Shown here one piece after another: positions 45,346-55,107 of a DNA stretch of 64,000 nt; the first letter of the stretch is position 1; every line of letters begins with the position of its first letter. The stretch lies in the NCBI GenBank assembly GCA_024707145.1, contig JANQAI010000001.1, forward strand, positions 188,501 to 252,500, written 5' to 3'. The position numbers were made by a program, and so were the translations under genes. The notes beneath the pieces were generated by a model, which had not been told where the DNA came from, ran no database searches, and was given only the letters and a program-made list of their open reading frames with translations. This DNA is from Magnetospirillum sp. Lineage in GTDB: Bacteria; Pseudomonadota; Alphaproteobacteria; Rhodospirillales; Magnetospirillaceae.

Positions 45346-45612
45346 TTACTTCACCACGTAGGGCAGCAGACCGAGGAAGCGGGCGCGCTTGATGGCCTGG
45401 GCCAGCTCGCGCTGCTTCTTCGCCGACACCGCGGTGATGCGGCTCGGCACGATCTTGCCGCGCTCGGAGATGAAGCGGCTCAGCAGCTTGGTGTCCTTGT
45501 AGTCGATCTTCGGCGCGTTGACGCCGGAGAACGGGCAGGTCTTCCGGCGACGGAAGAACGGACGGCGGGCGCCGGCGGCGGCGCGCGGACGTTCAGCCTT
45601 GACTTCGGTCAT
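45346..45612 (-). CDS. rpsR: Ribosomal protein S18
   Basis: S18 (88 residues) binds S6 and the central domain of 16S rRNA. It has the typical [43 protein letters not shown] pieces (residues about 22-75) and ends [16 protein letters not shown] at 45612 overlaps the rpsF stop by one base (TGATG), with GGAGGTGAG as the ribosome site inside rpsF; a GTG codon just upstream is an alternative start. Confidence 0.96.
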   Translation of the reverse strand: MTEVKAERPRAAAGARRPFFRRRKTCPFSGVNAPKIDYKDTKLLSRFISERGKIVPSRITAVSAKKQRELAQAIKRARFLGLLPYVVK

Positions 45613-46048
45613 CACTCACCTCCCTCGGCGCGACGGGGACGGTCCTCGCGGGGACGGTCTTCACGGGGGCCGCGATCGTCACGCGGGCCACGGTCGTCGC
45701 GGCGCGGACGGTCGTCGCGGCTGTTCTTGGCCTGCATCATGGCCGACGGGCCTTCCTCCAGGCTCCTCGACGCGGACGGTCAGGTAGCGCAGCACGTCCT
45801 CGTTCAGGGACATCTGGCGCTCCAGGCTCCTTCACGGCGGCCGACGGCGAGTCCAGGTTCAGCAGGACGTAGTGAGCCTTGCGGTTCTTCTTGACCCGGT
45901 AGGCGATGTTGCGCAGGCCCCAGAATTCCTTCTTGGCGACGGAACCGCCGCCCTGGGCCAGCACACCGGAGAATTCCTCGACCAGGGATTCGACCTGCGG
46001 GGCCGAAACTTCCTGGCGCGCGAGGATCACGCATTCATACAAAGGCAT
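45612..46048 (-). CDS. rpsF: Ribosomal protein S6, two apparent single-base insertions
   Basis: The restored S6 has about 145 residues: [22 protein letters not shown] at the start, [19 protein letters not shown], then [24 protein letters not shown] and a charged Arg/Asp repeat tail ([14 protein letters not shown]). Two copies of the same change break the frame, at 45825-45826 and 45761-45762, each a GAGCTGGAG read as GAGCCTGGAG. S6 is followed by S18 with an overlapping stop and start. Two hits in 65 bases of one ribosomal gene point to a systematic cause. Confidence 0.95.
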
Positions 46049-46156
46049 TCTTATGAACCCTTCTGGCTTTTCTCTTCCCGTGGACCCCACCATGGGGAAA
46101 CGGGCATAGCCGACACTCCCCGAGGAGAATGCCGGCAAGGGATTTGGGAGCGGGCG

Positions 46157-46184
46157 AATATACACGAAACGCCCGGGGCTGCAA
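46157..46184 (-). promoter_or_regulatory. Sigma-70-type promoter for the rpsF operon
   Basis: On the minus strand TTGCAG (46184-46179) and TATATT (46162-46157) are spaced by 16 bases, about 105 bases upstream of the rpsF ATG. fabD is divergent from it. Confidence 0.65.
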
Positions 46185-46291
46185 GCGGAAAGCCGACGGC
46201 CCCGGCGGGCCGCCCCCAATCCGCTTGACATCGCCCCCTGGCGCCTGTTCCTTCTCGCCATTCTTTTGTCATCGTCAAGGGGTCGCCCAGC

Positions 46292-47233
46292 ATGTCGCGC
46301 GCATTCGTCTTTCCCGGCCAGGGCTCGCAGGCCGTGGGCATGGGCCGTGAGTTGGCCGAGGCTTTCGCCGAGGCCCGCCTGGTTTTCGAGGAGGTGGACG
46401 AGGCGCTGAAGCAGAACCTGTCCAAGCTGATGTTCGAAGGCCCCGAGGACGAACTGACCCTGACCGAGAACGCCCAGCCGGCGCTGATGGCGGTGTCCAT
46501 GGCGGTGGTCCGCGTGCTGGAAGGGCAGGGCAAGCTGGATTTGACCCAGGCGGCCACCTTCGTCGCCGGCCATAGCCTGGGCGAGTATTCCGCCCTGGCC
46601 GCCGCCGGCACCTTCTCGCTGGCCGACACCGCACGCCTGCTGAAACTGCGCGGCCAGAGCATGCAGAAGGCGGTGCCGGTGGGCGTGGGCGCCATGGCCG
46701 CCCTGTTGGGCAGTGAATACGAGCAGGCCCGGCAGATCGCCGCCGAGGCGGCGCAGGGCCAGGTGTGCGAGGCCGCCAACGACAATGGCGCCGGCCAGGT
46801 GGTGGTGTCCGGCCACAAGGAGGCGGTGGAGCGCGCCATCAAGATCGCCGGCGAAAAGGGCATCAAGCGCGCCGTGCTGCTACCGGTCTCCGCCCCCTTC
46901 CATTGCGCCCTGATGCAGCCGGCCGCCGACGCCATGGCCGAGGCCCTGGCCAAGGTCGCGATGAAGGCGCCCAAAGTGCCGGTGGTGGCCAACGTGGTCG
47001 CTTCCGCCGTGTCCGAGCCGGAAACCATCCGCGATCTGCTGGTCAAGCAGGTCACCGGCACCGTGCGCTGGCGCGAAGGCGTCCTTTATATGAAGGAGCA
47101 AGGCGTCGGCCAATTGGTGGAACTGGGCGCCGGCAAGGTGCTGTCCGGCCTGGCCAAGCGCATCGACAAGGAACTGGCCGGTGTCGCCGTGGGCGCGCCC
47201 GCCGACATCGAAGCGTTCCTGGCTTCTCTGTAA
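46292..47233 (+). CDS. fabD: Malonyl-CoA:ACP transacylase
   Basis: FabD (313 residues) loads malonyl groups onto ACP. The nucleophile is Ser95 in GHSLGEYSAL, the N-terminal FPGQGSQAVGMG is the oxyanion region, and the catalytic histidine is in VSAPFHCALM. It is the first gene of fabD-fabG-acpP-fabF; a repeat unit separates it from fabG. Confidence 0.96.
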   Translation: MSRAFVFPGQGSQAVGMGRELAEAFAEARLVFEEVDEALKQNLSKLMFEGPEDELTLTENAQPALMAVSMAVVRVLEGQGKLDLTQAATFVAGHSLGEYSALAAAGTFSLADTARLLKLRGQSMQKAVPVGVGAMAALLGSEYEQARQIAAEAAQGQVCEAANDNGAGQVVVSGHKEAVERAIKIAGEKGIKRAVLLPVSAPFHCALMQPAADAMAEALAKVAMKAPKVPVVANVVASAVSEPETIRDLLVKQVTGTVRWREGVLYMKEQGVGQLVELGAGKVLSGLAKRIDKELAGVAVGAPADIEAFLASL

Positions 47234-47247
47234 CCGTTTCCCTTCTG

Positions 47248-47349
47248 CGTCATGCCCGGGCGTGACCCGGGCATCCACGCGGTTCCGCCCGGCATCGTGC
47301 CGGTGGACGGACGTGGATGGCCGGATCAAGTCCGGCCATGACGGGAGAG
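47248..47349. repeat. Intergenic palindromic repeat (GGCCGGATCAAG family), copy 2
   Basis: GTCATGCCCGGGCGTGACCCGGGCATCC and GTGGATGGCCGGATCAAGTCCGGCCATGAC are two palindromes in opposite orientation. This is the same unit type as 37532-37619. It lies between fabD and fabG and might act on mRNA stability. Confidence 0.8.
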
Positions 47350-47383
47350 GGGCCTTGCATCATCTCTCAGGGGAGACCTGACC

Positions 47384-48121
<738 letters not shown>

Positions 48122-48127
48122 GGCTTC

Positions 48128-48151
48128 GGCGGGGTGCTCGGGCACCCCGCC
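48128..48151 (+). terminator. Hairpin after fabG
   Basis: GGCGGGGTGC and GCACCCCGCC form a perfect 10-bp stem with a four-base TCGG loop, 7 bases after the fabG stop. There is no T run, so it may be a pausing or mRNA-end-protecting hairpin. Confidence 0.6.
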
Positions 48152-48325
48152 GGTTCCATGCTTCCGCGCGGAAAGCACAAACCCTACACATGGTGTTCCA
48201 GTGCTGGTCATGGGGCAAAAAGTGTGTTAGGTACGGGCCACTTTCCGCCGGTTCGGGGGCTTCCGCCACCGGTCGCGGGACCCTGGTTCACTAACTGGCA
48301 CCATAAGACTTCCGAGGGAATTCAA

Positions 48326-48565
48326 ATGAGCGACGTCGCCGAGCGGGTTAAGAAGATTGTTGTCGAGCACCTGGGCGTGGAAGAGGCCAAGGTGACCGAG
48401 AACGCCAGCTTCATCGACGACCTGGGCGCTGACAGCCTCGACACCGTCGAGCTGGTCATGGCTTTCGAGGAAGAGTTCGGCTGCGAAATCCCCGATGACG
48501 CGGCCGAGAAGATCCTGACCGTCAAGGACGCGATCGACTTCATCTCCAAGAACACCAACGCGTAA
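48326..48565 (+). CDS. acpP: Acyl carrier protein
   Basis: ACP (79 residues) carries growing acyl chains on a phosphopantetheine arm attached to Ser37 in [13 protein letters not shown]. The product is acidic and has the four-helix sequence of bacterial ACP. GAGGGA precedes the ATG at 48326. The 200-base gap after fabG probably holds its own promoter, in keeping with the high level of ACP needed, and a terminator follows. Confidence 0.97.
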   Translation: MSDVAERVKKIVVEHLGVEEAKVTENASFIDDLGADSLDTVELVMAFEEEFGCEIPDDAAEKILTVKDAIDFISKNTNA

Positions 48566-48574
48566 GGTTGGTCG

Positions 48575-48610
48575 GGGCGCCGAACCCACAGGGGACTCGG
48601 CGCCCTTTTT
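48575..48610 (+). terminator. Terminator after acpP
   Basis: GGGCGCCGA (48575-48583) and TCGGCGCCC (48597-48605) form a nine-base stem with a 13-base loop, followed by TTTTT. It would partly separate acpP from fabF. Confidence 0.88.
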
Positions 48611-48635
48611 CTAGGTACAGCAACGGAACCTTCGC

Positions 48636-49893
48636 ATGAGACGTGTTGTCGTTACCGGCCTCGGCATCGTCAGCCCCCTGGGTTGCGGCATCGAGCACAC
48701 CTGGAAGCGGCTCATCAACGGTGAGTCTGGTATTCGCGCCATCGAGCATTTCGACGTCTCGGATTTGGCCGCCAGGGTCGCGGGCGTCATCCCACGCGGC
48801 ACCGGCGAGGGCGAACTGGACCTGGACAAGGTGGTTCCCGCCAAGGAACGCCGCCGCATGGACGATTTCATCGTCTACGGCCTGGCGGCGGCGCAGGAAG
48901 CCATCGAGGATTCGGGCTGGAAGCCCGAGGACGACGAAGGCCGCGAACGCACCGGCGTCATGATCGGTTCCGGCATCGGCGGCCTGCCGGCCATCGCCGA
49001 GGGCGCGATGACATTGAAGGACAACGGCCCGCGCCGGGTCAGCCCGTTCTTCATCCCGTCGGCCCTGATCAATCTGGTCTCTGGCCACGTCTCCATCCAA
49101 TACGGCTTCAAGGGCCCCAACCACGCGGTGGTGACCGCCTGCGCCACCGGCGCGCACGCCATCGGTGACGCCGCCCGCCTGATCATCTTCGGCGACGCCG
49201 ACGTCATGGTCGCCGGCGGCGCCGAGGCCGCCGTCTGCCGCCTGGGCATCGCCGGCTTCGCCGCCTGCAAGGCGCTGTCCACCGCCCGCAACGACGATCC
49301 CCAGGCCGCTTCGCGTCCGTGGGACAAGGATCGCGACGGCTTCGTCATGGGCGAGGGCGCCGGCGTCCTGGTCCTGGAAGAGCTGGAGCACGCCAAGGCC
49401 CGCGGCGCCAAGATCTACGGCGAGGTGGTCGGCTACGGCATGTCCGGCGACGCCTATCACATCACCGCCCCGGCCGAGGACGGCAACGGCGCCTATCGCG
49501 CCATGCAGGCGGCGCTCAACCGCGCCGGCCTGACCCCGGGCGACATCGACTACATCAACGCCCACGGCACCGCCACCATGGGCGACGTGATCGAGCCTGG
49601 GCGCGGTCAAGCGCCTGTTCGGCAACGCCATCAACACCGTGTCCATGAGCTCCACCAAGTCGGCCATCGGCCACCTGCTGGGCGCCGCCGGCGCGGTCGA
49701 GGCGATCTTCTCGCTGCTGGCCATCCGCGATCAGGTGGCGCCGCCGACCCTCAACCTGGACAATCCGGACGAGGGCTGCGACATCGATCTGGTGGCCAAG
49801 GTCGCCAAGCAGCGCGAGATCAAGTACGCCATGTCGAACTCGTTCGGCTTCGGCGGCACCAATGCCTCGCTGATCTTCACCAAGGCGCCCTGA
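48636..49893 (+). CDS. fabF: 3-oxoacyl-[ACP] synthase II, apparent frameshift
   Basis: FabF (about 419 residues) condenses malonyl-ACP with acyl-ACP. The active Cys169 is in [12 protein letters not shown], and the two histidines are in NAHGTAT and [17 protein letters not shown]. The frame breaks at 49596-49597: ATCGAGCTGGGC is read with an extra C. Taking it out restores [14 protein letters not shown] single change in an otherwise perfect, growth-essential gene argues against a pseudogene. Confidence 0.94.
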
Positions 49894-49912
49894 GCCGCGG
49901 CACGGAACGTCG

Positions 49913-49947
49913 AAGGCCCCCACGCCCAGCGCGCGGGGGCCTTCTTC
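49913..49947 (+). terminator. Terminator-like hairpin after fabF
   Basis: AAGGCCCCC (49913-49921) and GGGGGCCTT (49935-49943) form a nine-base stem followed by CTTCC; the T run is weak. It lies between fabF and mltG. Confidence 0.65.
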
Positions 49948-49965
49948 CATTTTCGGGGACGAAAG

Positions 49966-50949
49966 ATGCGCACCGTTCTTCGTTCTGTCTTCATCCTCGC
50001 TATCCTGGCGATAGCCGTCGCCACCTGGGCCGCGTTGGAGGGGCACCGCCGCTTTACCGGCCCCGGCCCGGCGGCCGAGCCGGTGACGCTGGTGATCCCC
50101 AAGGGGACGGGGCTGGAGGCCATCGCCCGCAAGCTGACTGAAGCCGGCGTCGTGCCCGATCCCTACAGCTTCATGGTCGGCGCCAAACTGCGCGGCGCCA
50201 GCCTGAAGGCGGGCGAATACGCCTTTCCCGCCCATGTCAGCCCGGCCGAGGCCATGGCCATGATGGCCGAGGGCCGCACCGTGGTGCACAAGCTGACCGT
50301 CGCCGAGGGCCTGAGCACCCGCCAGGTGCTGGCCCTGGTGGACGAGGCCGATTACCTGGCCGGCAGCGTGACCCGGAGCCCGGCCGAGGGAACCCTGCTG
50401 CCCGAAACCTGGTATCTGTCCCGCGACGACCAGCGCGACGAGGTGGTGGCGCGCATGGAGAAGTCCATGCGGGCGCTGATGGAGCAATTATGGCCGCAGC
50501 GCGCCGCCGAGCTGCCCATCAAGAGCAAGGAGCAGGCCTTGGTGCTGGCCTCCATCGTCGAGCGCGAGACCGGAATCAAGGCTGAACGCCCCATGGTCGC
50601 CGCCGTCTTCATCAACCGGCTGCGCCTGGGCATGAAGCTGCAATCGGACCCCACGGTGATCTACGGCGTCTCGGACAAGCTGGGCGTGCTGGACCGCCCC
50701 GTCACCCGCGCCGACTTGGACAATCCCCATCCGTGGAACACCTACGTCATCGACGGTCTGCCGCCCACGCCCATCGCCAATCCGGGCCGCGCCAGCATCG
50801 AGGCGGTGCTGCATCCCGCCGACACCGATGCCCTGTATTTCGTCGCCGACGGTTCGGGCGGGCATGTGTTCGCACGCAGCCTGGACGAGCACAACAAGAA
50901 CGTCGCCAATTGGCGCAAGGTGGAAAAGGCCCGCCGCGCCGGCCAATAA
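49966..50949 (+). CDS. mltG: Endolytic transglycosylase MltG
   Basis: MltG (327 residues) is an inner-membrane enzyme that cuts new glycan strands and probably ends their growth. An N-terminal membrane helix (about 8-24) is followed by a LysM-like part (VIPKGTGLEAIARKL) and the YceG domain. The catalytic glutamate is about residue 199 in ASIVERETG, and LQSDPTVIYG and NTYVIDGLPPTPIANPG are family hallmarks. It often follows acpP-fabF, as here. Confidence 0.95.
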   Translation: MRTVLRSVFILAILAIAVATWAALEGHRRFTGPGPAAEPVTLVIPKGTGLEAIARKLTEAGVVPDPYSFMVGAKLRGASLKAGEYAFPAHVSPAEAMAMMAEGRTVVHKLTVAEGLSTRQVLALVDEADYLAGSVTRSPAEGTLLPETWYLSRDDQRDEVVARMEKSMRALMEQLWPQRAAELPIKSKEQALVLASIVERETGIKAERPMVAAVFINRLRLGMKLQSDPTVIYGVSDKLGVLDRPVTRADLDNPHPWNTYVIDGLPPTPIANPGRASIEAVLHPADTDALYFVADGSGGHVFARSLDEHNKNVANWRKVEKARRAGQ

Positions 50950-51033
50950 AGGCCCGGCTTTGCCCTAGTTTTCGCCCACCCTTTGCGGGCCGCCTTTCCC
51001 TACTCTTCCGGCGATGACACCTAGCTGGAGGGG

Positions 51034-51558
51034 ATGATGGATCTGACGGGGATGCAGGACTTGGCGTCGTTGGGCGCTCTGGTGCGGCCGCTGATGGCGG
51101 CGGATATCGGCGCGGTGACGGCCATCGTCGCCGCCGCCTTCCGCGAGGCGGACGGCACCGTGCCCGAACGCTACCGGCCCTCGGCGGTGGCCGAGCGCCT
51201 GGCGTCCGGCCTGGAAAACCGGCGCGTCACCCGCCCCCGTTTCCTGGTGGCCGAACTGCGGGGGGACGTGGTGGCGGTGGGCGGCTTCAGCCGGGAAAGC
51301 TGGTGCTCCTGCGCCTGGTCGCTGTACATGGCGGCGGTGCGCCCCGACCTGCAGGGGCGCCGCCTGGGCAGCCTGCTGATCCAGCGCCGCCTCGACGCCA
51401 TCGCCGCCGAGCATGCCGGCCCCGGCACCGTGGTGGTGTCCAGCCGTCATCCCGGCAGCTTCCTGCGCCTGGGTTTCCAGGCCCTGCGGCGCATGCCCCA
51501 CGGCCCCACCCTGATGGTGCGCGAGTTCGTGGGCACGGGGGTCTCTGTGACACCCTAG
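51034..51558 (+). CDS. GNAT-family N-acetyltransferase
   Basis: This is an acetyl-CoA-dependent acyltransferase of 174 residues. The acetyl-CoA loop is VRPDLQGRRLGSLLIQRRLDA (about 108-128), preceded by the strand SCAWSLYMAAV. CTGGAGGGG lies before the two ATG codons at 51034 and 51037. The family acts on very diverse amines, so substrate is left open. Confidence 0.85.
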   Translation: MMDLTGMQDLASLGALVRPLMAADIGAVTAIVAAAFREADGTVPERYRPSAVAERLASGLENRRVTRPRFLVAELRGDVVAVGGFSRESWCSCAWSLYMAAVRPDLQGRRLGSLLIQRRLDAIAAEHAGPGTVVVSSRHPGSFLRLGFQALRRMPHGPTLMVREFVGTGVSVTP

Positions 51559-51686
51559 GACGGGAATGTGGCGACGGCGTGGCCCCTCCTGCACATGGGG
51601 CCATGCATTTTGGCGATTGGTGGGCCTGGTCTTGCTCGCGCTAAGGTTCGTTGCATTCGCAACTTTCCTGGATTGGATTGGCGCAA

Positions 51687-51938
51687 ATGCGTACCAAGCC
51701 CATGTTCCGCCGCCTGATGACGGCCCTGCCGCATGAGGGCGAGCGGCGTTACCATGCCGACGGCATTTCCATGCAGATCACCCGCCACGACACGCCCTAC
51801 ACCATCATTTCCGTGATGGTGAAGGCGGACGGACGCAACGCCTGGGTGACGGTGGAGTCCGATGCGGGCGAGATCACCCTGCACCATCCGCGCAATGTGG
51901 ATCTGGTGGACAAGGCGCTGGATACGTTTTTGAATTAA
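51687..51938 (+). CDS. Small hypothetical protein (83 residues)
   Basis: I do not recognise this family. The product is a soluble, beta-rich protein (MQITRHDTPYTIISVMVKADGRNAWVTVESDAGEITLH is given here in pieces as TPYTIISVMV and AWVTVESDAGEITL). An ATG at 51651 would add 12 residues but has no ribosome site. It lies alone between the GNAT gene and the MFS gene. Confidence 0.6.
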   Translation: MRTKPMFRRLMTALPHEGERRYHADGISMQITRHDTPYTIISVMVKADGRNAWVTVESDAGEITLHHPRNVDLVDKALDTFLN

Positions 51939-51999
51939 GGCTTGGCCTAAGGCCGACGGCCGGTAGCCCGGCCGGTTCGTTTCGGGCAGGATGGCGGCC

Positions 52000-53264
52000 A
52001 TGACACCGCCGCCACCCTCCCGCCGCGCCGCCTGGTCGTGGGCTCTCTACGACTGGGCCAATTCGCCCTTTGCCACGCTTGTCGTCACCTTCGTCTTCCC
52101 CGCCTATTTCGCCACCGCCGTGGTGGGCGACCAGGTGGCGGGGCAGGCGCAATGGGGCTTCGCCATGGGCCTGTCGGGCCTGGTGGTGGCCCTGACCAGT
52201 CCCATCTTCGGCGCCATCGCCGATACGGGGGCGGGCGCAAGCCGTGGCTGCTGGCTTTCACCCTGCTGTGCGCCTTGGCCTCCATGGCGCTGTGGTGGGT
52301 CCGTCCCGACGCCTCCGCCGTGGCATTGGCGATGGTCCTGGTGGTGTTCGCTAATTGGGGCTTCGAGGCTGCCGGCGTGTTCTACAATGCCATGCTGCCC
52401 GACGTGGCGCCGCCCCATCGCCTCGGCCGTATTTCCGGCTGGGCCTGGGGGCTGGGCTATGGCGGCGGGCTTGCCGCCCTGGTGCTCGCCCTGGCCGGGC
52501 TGGTGCTGCCCGAGCAACCCTGGTTCGGCATTCCCAAGGACGGTGCCGCCCATGTGCGCGCCTGCGGTCCCCTGGTGGGGCTGTGGCTGCTGCTGTTTTC
52601 CCTGCCGCTGTTCCTGTGGGTGCCCGACCGGCCCGCGCCCGAGGCGGCGGGCCGGCGGGTGCGTGCCGCGCTTGGCCTGCTGGGCCGCTCGCTGGCCGAA
52701 CTGGCCCGCATGGGCGCGGTGGGCCGCTTCCTGCTGGCGCACATGCTGTATGCAGACGGCTTGGCCACTCTGTTCGCCATGGGCGGCGTCTATGTGGCCG
52801 GCGTGTACGGCTTTTCCCTGGAACAGGTGATGGCCTTCGGCATCGTGCTCAACGTCACCGCCGGCCTGGGCGCGGCGGCTTTCGGCTGGCTCGACGACCA
52901 TCTGGGCTCGCGCACCACCATCCTGTTGGCCTTGGCCGGCCTGCTGGTGGCGGGGGCAGGGGTGCTGGCGGCGACGAACGTCACCATGGTGTGGGTGCTG
53001 GGCGGCGCATTGGGCCTGTTCGTCGGGCCGGCCCAGGCGGCCAGCCGCACCTATCTGGCCCGGCTGGCGCCGCCGGAGCGGCGCACCGAACTGTTCGGCC
53101 TGTTCGCCCTGTCGGGCAAGGCCACGGCCTTCCTGGGGCCGCTGGCGGTGGCGGCGGCCACTTCGGCCTTCGCCAGCCAGCAGGCGGGCATGGCGGTCAT
53201 CCTGGCCTTCTTCCTGGCCGGCGGCCTGGTCCTGCTCAGCGTGCCGCCCACCACCACCAGATGA
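52000..53264 (+). CDS. UMF1-type MFS transporter, apparent frameshift
   Basis: The restored product (about 421 residues) has about 12 membrane helices. The start [17 protein letters not shown] is the clear mark of the UMF1/Atg22-like branch of the major facilitator superfamily, some of which export amino acids; substrate here is open. The frame breaks in the G5 run 52227-52231; G6 restores [13 protein letters not shown], the conserved loop between helices 2 and 3. ATG 52000 is chosen because AGGA lies eight bases upstream. Its end overlaps the convergent DUF1232 gene. Confidence 0.85.
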
Positions 53265-53604
53265 GGCCGGCCGCCGCCGCCCACAGCGCCACCACCAGCA
53301 CCAATCCCTGCCAGCGTTTGCCCGGACGGTCCGTCACGGCGGCTTGCCGCCGGGCATCCGCCATCACCTCGGACGGGATCAGGCGCAGCACCAGCCAGAT
53401 GCCCAGCGGCACCAGGACGAGGTCGTCCAGATGCCCGAGGACGGGAATGAAATCGGGGATCAGGTCGATGGGCGACAGCGCATAGGCCACCACCAGGGCG
53501 GCCAGGACCTTGGCCGCCCACGGCGTGCGCGGGTCGCGGGTGGCCATGGTCACCGCCAGCGTCTCCCGCTTCAGCGCCCGCAGGCGCTCCAGCAGCCGGT
53601 CCAG
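53236..53604 (-). CDS. DUF1232 (YkvA-type) small membrane protein
   Basis: The product (about 122 residues) has the DUF1232 core [31 protein letters not shown], here read as [16 protein letters not shown], and a second hydrophobic segment at the C-terminus ending IWWWWAAR. The homologous region continues upstream of the first GTG/ATG ([26 protein letters not shown]), so the real start is probably CTG at 53604, four bases after the glgC stop. That would be a rare start codon or a missed base. It overlaps the MFS gene end by 29 bases. Confidence 0.7.
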   Translation of the reverse strand: MDRLLERLRALKRETLAVTMATRDPRTPWAAKVLAALVVAYALSPIDLIPDFIPVLGHLDDLVLVPLGIWLVLRLIPSEVMADARRQAAVTDRPGKRWQGLVLVVALWAAAAGLIWWWWAAR

Positions 53605-53608
53605 GGGA

Positions 53609-54895
53609 TCAGCTCTCCAGCTTCTTCAGCATGTCGGTGGTGATCAGGGTGACGCCCCGCTCGGTGCGGTCGAAGCGCTTGGCATCCAGTTCCGGGTCCT
53701 CGCCCACCACCAGGCCGGGGGGGATGACGCAGCCCTGATCGACGATGCACTTCTTCAGCTTGGCGTGGCGGCCGATGTCGCAATTGGGCAGCACCACCGA
53801 ATCCTCCACCAGGCAGTAGGAATTGACCCGGACGTTGGAGAACAGCATGGAGCGCCGCACCGTGGCGCCCGAGATGATGCAGCCGCCCGACACCAGCGAA
53901 TCCACCGCCATGCCGCGGCGGGTGTCGGAATCGAACACGAACTTGGCCGGCGGCACCTGGGCCTGGTAGGTCCAGATGGGCCAGTTGGTGTCGTACAGGT
54001 TCAGCGCCGGGGTCACCGTGGTCAGATCGATGTTGGCTTCCCAATAGGCATCCAGCGTGCCCACGTCGCGCCAGTAATGGCCCTTGGCGCCTTCGTGCAT
54101 GACGCAGGAATCCTGGAAGCGGTGGGCGACGATCTTATGCTTGCCCACCAGTTGGGGAATGATGTCCTTGCCGAAATCGTGCTCGGTGCCGGGGCGGCAG
54201 GCTTCCAGGTTCAGGCGGTCGTATAGGAACTGGGCGTTGAAGATGTAGATGCCCATGCTGGCCAGGGCCTTGTCGGGCTTGCCGGGGGCGTGCTGCGGAT
54301 TGGCCGGCTTCTCGTCGAAGCGGATGATGTTGTCGTCGTCGTCCACCGCCATGACGCCGAAGCCCTTGGCGTCCTCGATGGGCACTTCCAGGCAGGCCAC
54401 GGTGGCGTCGGCCCCCAGCGCCAGGTGGTGCGCCAGCATCTTGCCGTAATCCATCTTGTAGATGTGGTCGCCGGCCAGGATCAGCACGAATTCAGGGTTG
54501 TGCTCGCGGATGATGTCCAGGTTCTGGTAGACCGCATCGGCGGTGCCCTTGTACCAGTTCTCGCCCTCGGTGCGCTGCTGGGCGGGCAGCAGTTCGATGA
54601 ATTCGCTGAACTCGCCGCGCAGGAAGCTCCAGCCGCGCTGGATGTGCTGGATCAGCGAGTGGGCCTTGTACTGGGTGACGATGCCGATGCGGCGGATGCC
54701 GGAATTGATGCAGTTGGACAGGGCGAAGTCGATGATGCGGAATTTGCCGGCGAAGGGGATGGCCGGCTTGGCGTGCCAGTCGGTCAGTGCCTTCAGGCGC
54801 GAACCGCGGCCGCCGGCCAGGACCAGCGCCAGTGTGCGGCGCAATCGCAGGTTGACCTCGATATCATGCATCACCCGATCCTGAGGCTCCAACAT
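53609..54895 (-). CDS. glgC: Glucose-1-phosphate adenylyltransferase
   Basis: GlgC (428 residues) makes ADP-glucose, the first committed step of glycogen synthesis. It has the nucleotide site [30 protein letters not shown], the catalytic GDHIYKMDY and the sugar-binding [13 protein letters not shown], plus the C-terminal beta-helix for allosteric control. ATG 54895 is chosen for its GGAGAG ribosome site; a longer frame to 54982 has none. It is divergent from glgA. Confidence 0.95.
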   Translation of the reverse strand: MLEPQDRVMHDIEVNLRLRRTLALVLAGGRGSRLKALTDWHAKPAIPFAGKFRIIDFALSNCINSGIRRIGIVTQYKAHSLIQHIQRGWSFLRGEFSEFIELLPAQQRTEGENWYKGTADAVYQNLDIIREHNPEFVLILAGDHIYKMDYGKMLAHHLALGADATVACLEVPIEDAKGFGVMAVDDDDNIIRFDEKPANPQHAPGKPDKALASMGIYIFNAQFLYDRLNLEACRPGTEHDFGKDIIPQLVGKHKIVAHRFQDSCVMHEGAKGHYWRDVGTLDAYWEANIDLTTVTPALNLYDTNWPIWTYQAQVPPAKFVFDSDTRRGMAVDSLVSGGCIISGATVRRSMLFSNVRVNSYCLVEDSVVLPNCDIGRHAKLKKCIVDQGCVIPPGLVVGEDPELDAKRFDRTERGVTLITTDMLKKLES

Positions 54896-55107
54896 CAGCA
54901 CGTCTCTCCAAGATGTTCGATGCGAACTGGCCCTCCCCGGGAGCCGAATATGGACGGTGCCATAGATCGACCGGTGGTACAACAGGCGCTCAAGCAGAGG
55001 GGGCTTCCTTCATCAGGGGGTAATACTGATGGCGAAGCGGCTTTCGTCCTTGCTCGCCTTGGGCTACCTTTGGTCCTAATCACAAGGACATCCCAAGGGG
55101 AGGCCCC

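Noticed and set aside
46225..46262. TTGACA at 46225 as a fabD promoter
   Set aside because: No acceptable -10 hexamer is found 16 to 18 bases downstream.
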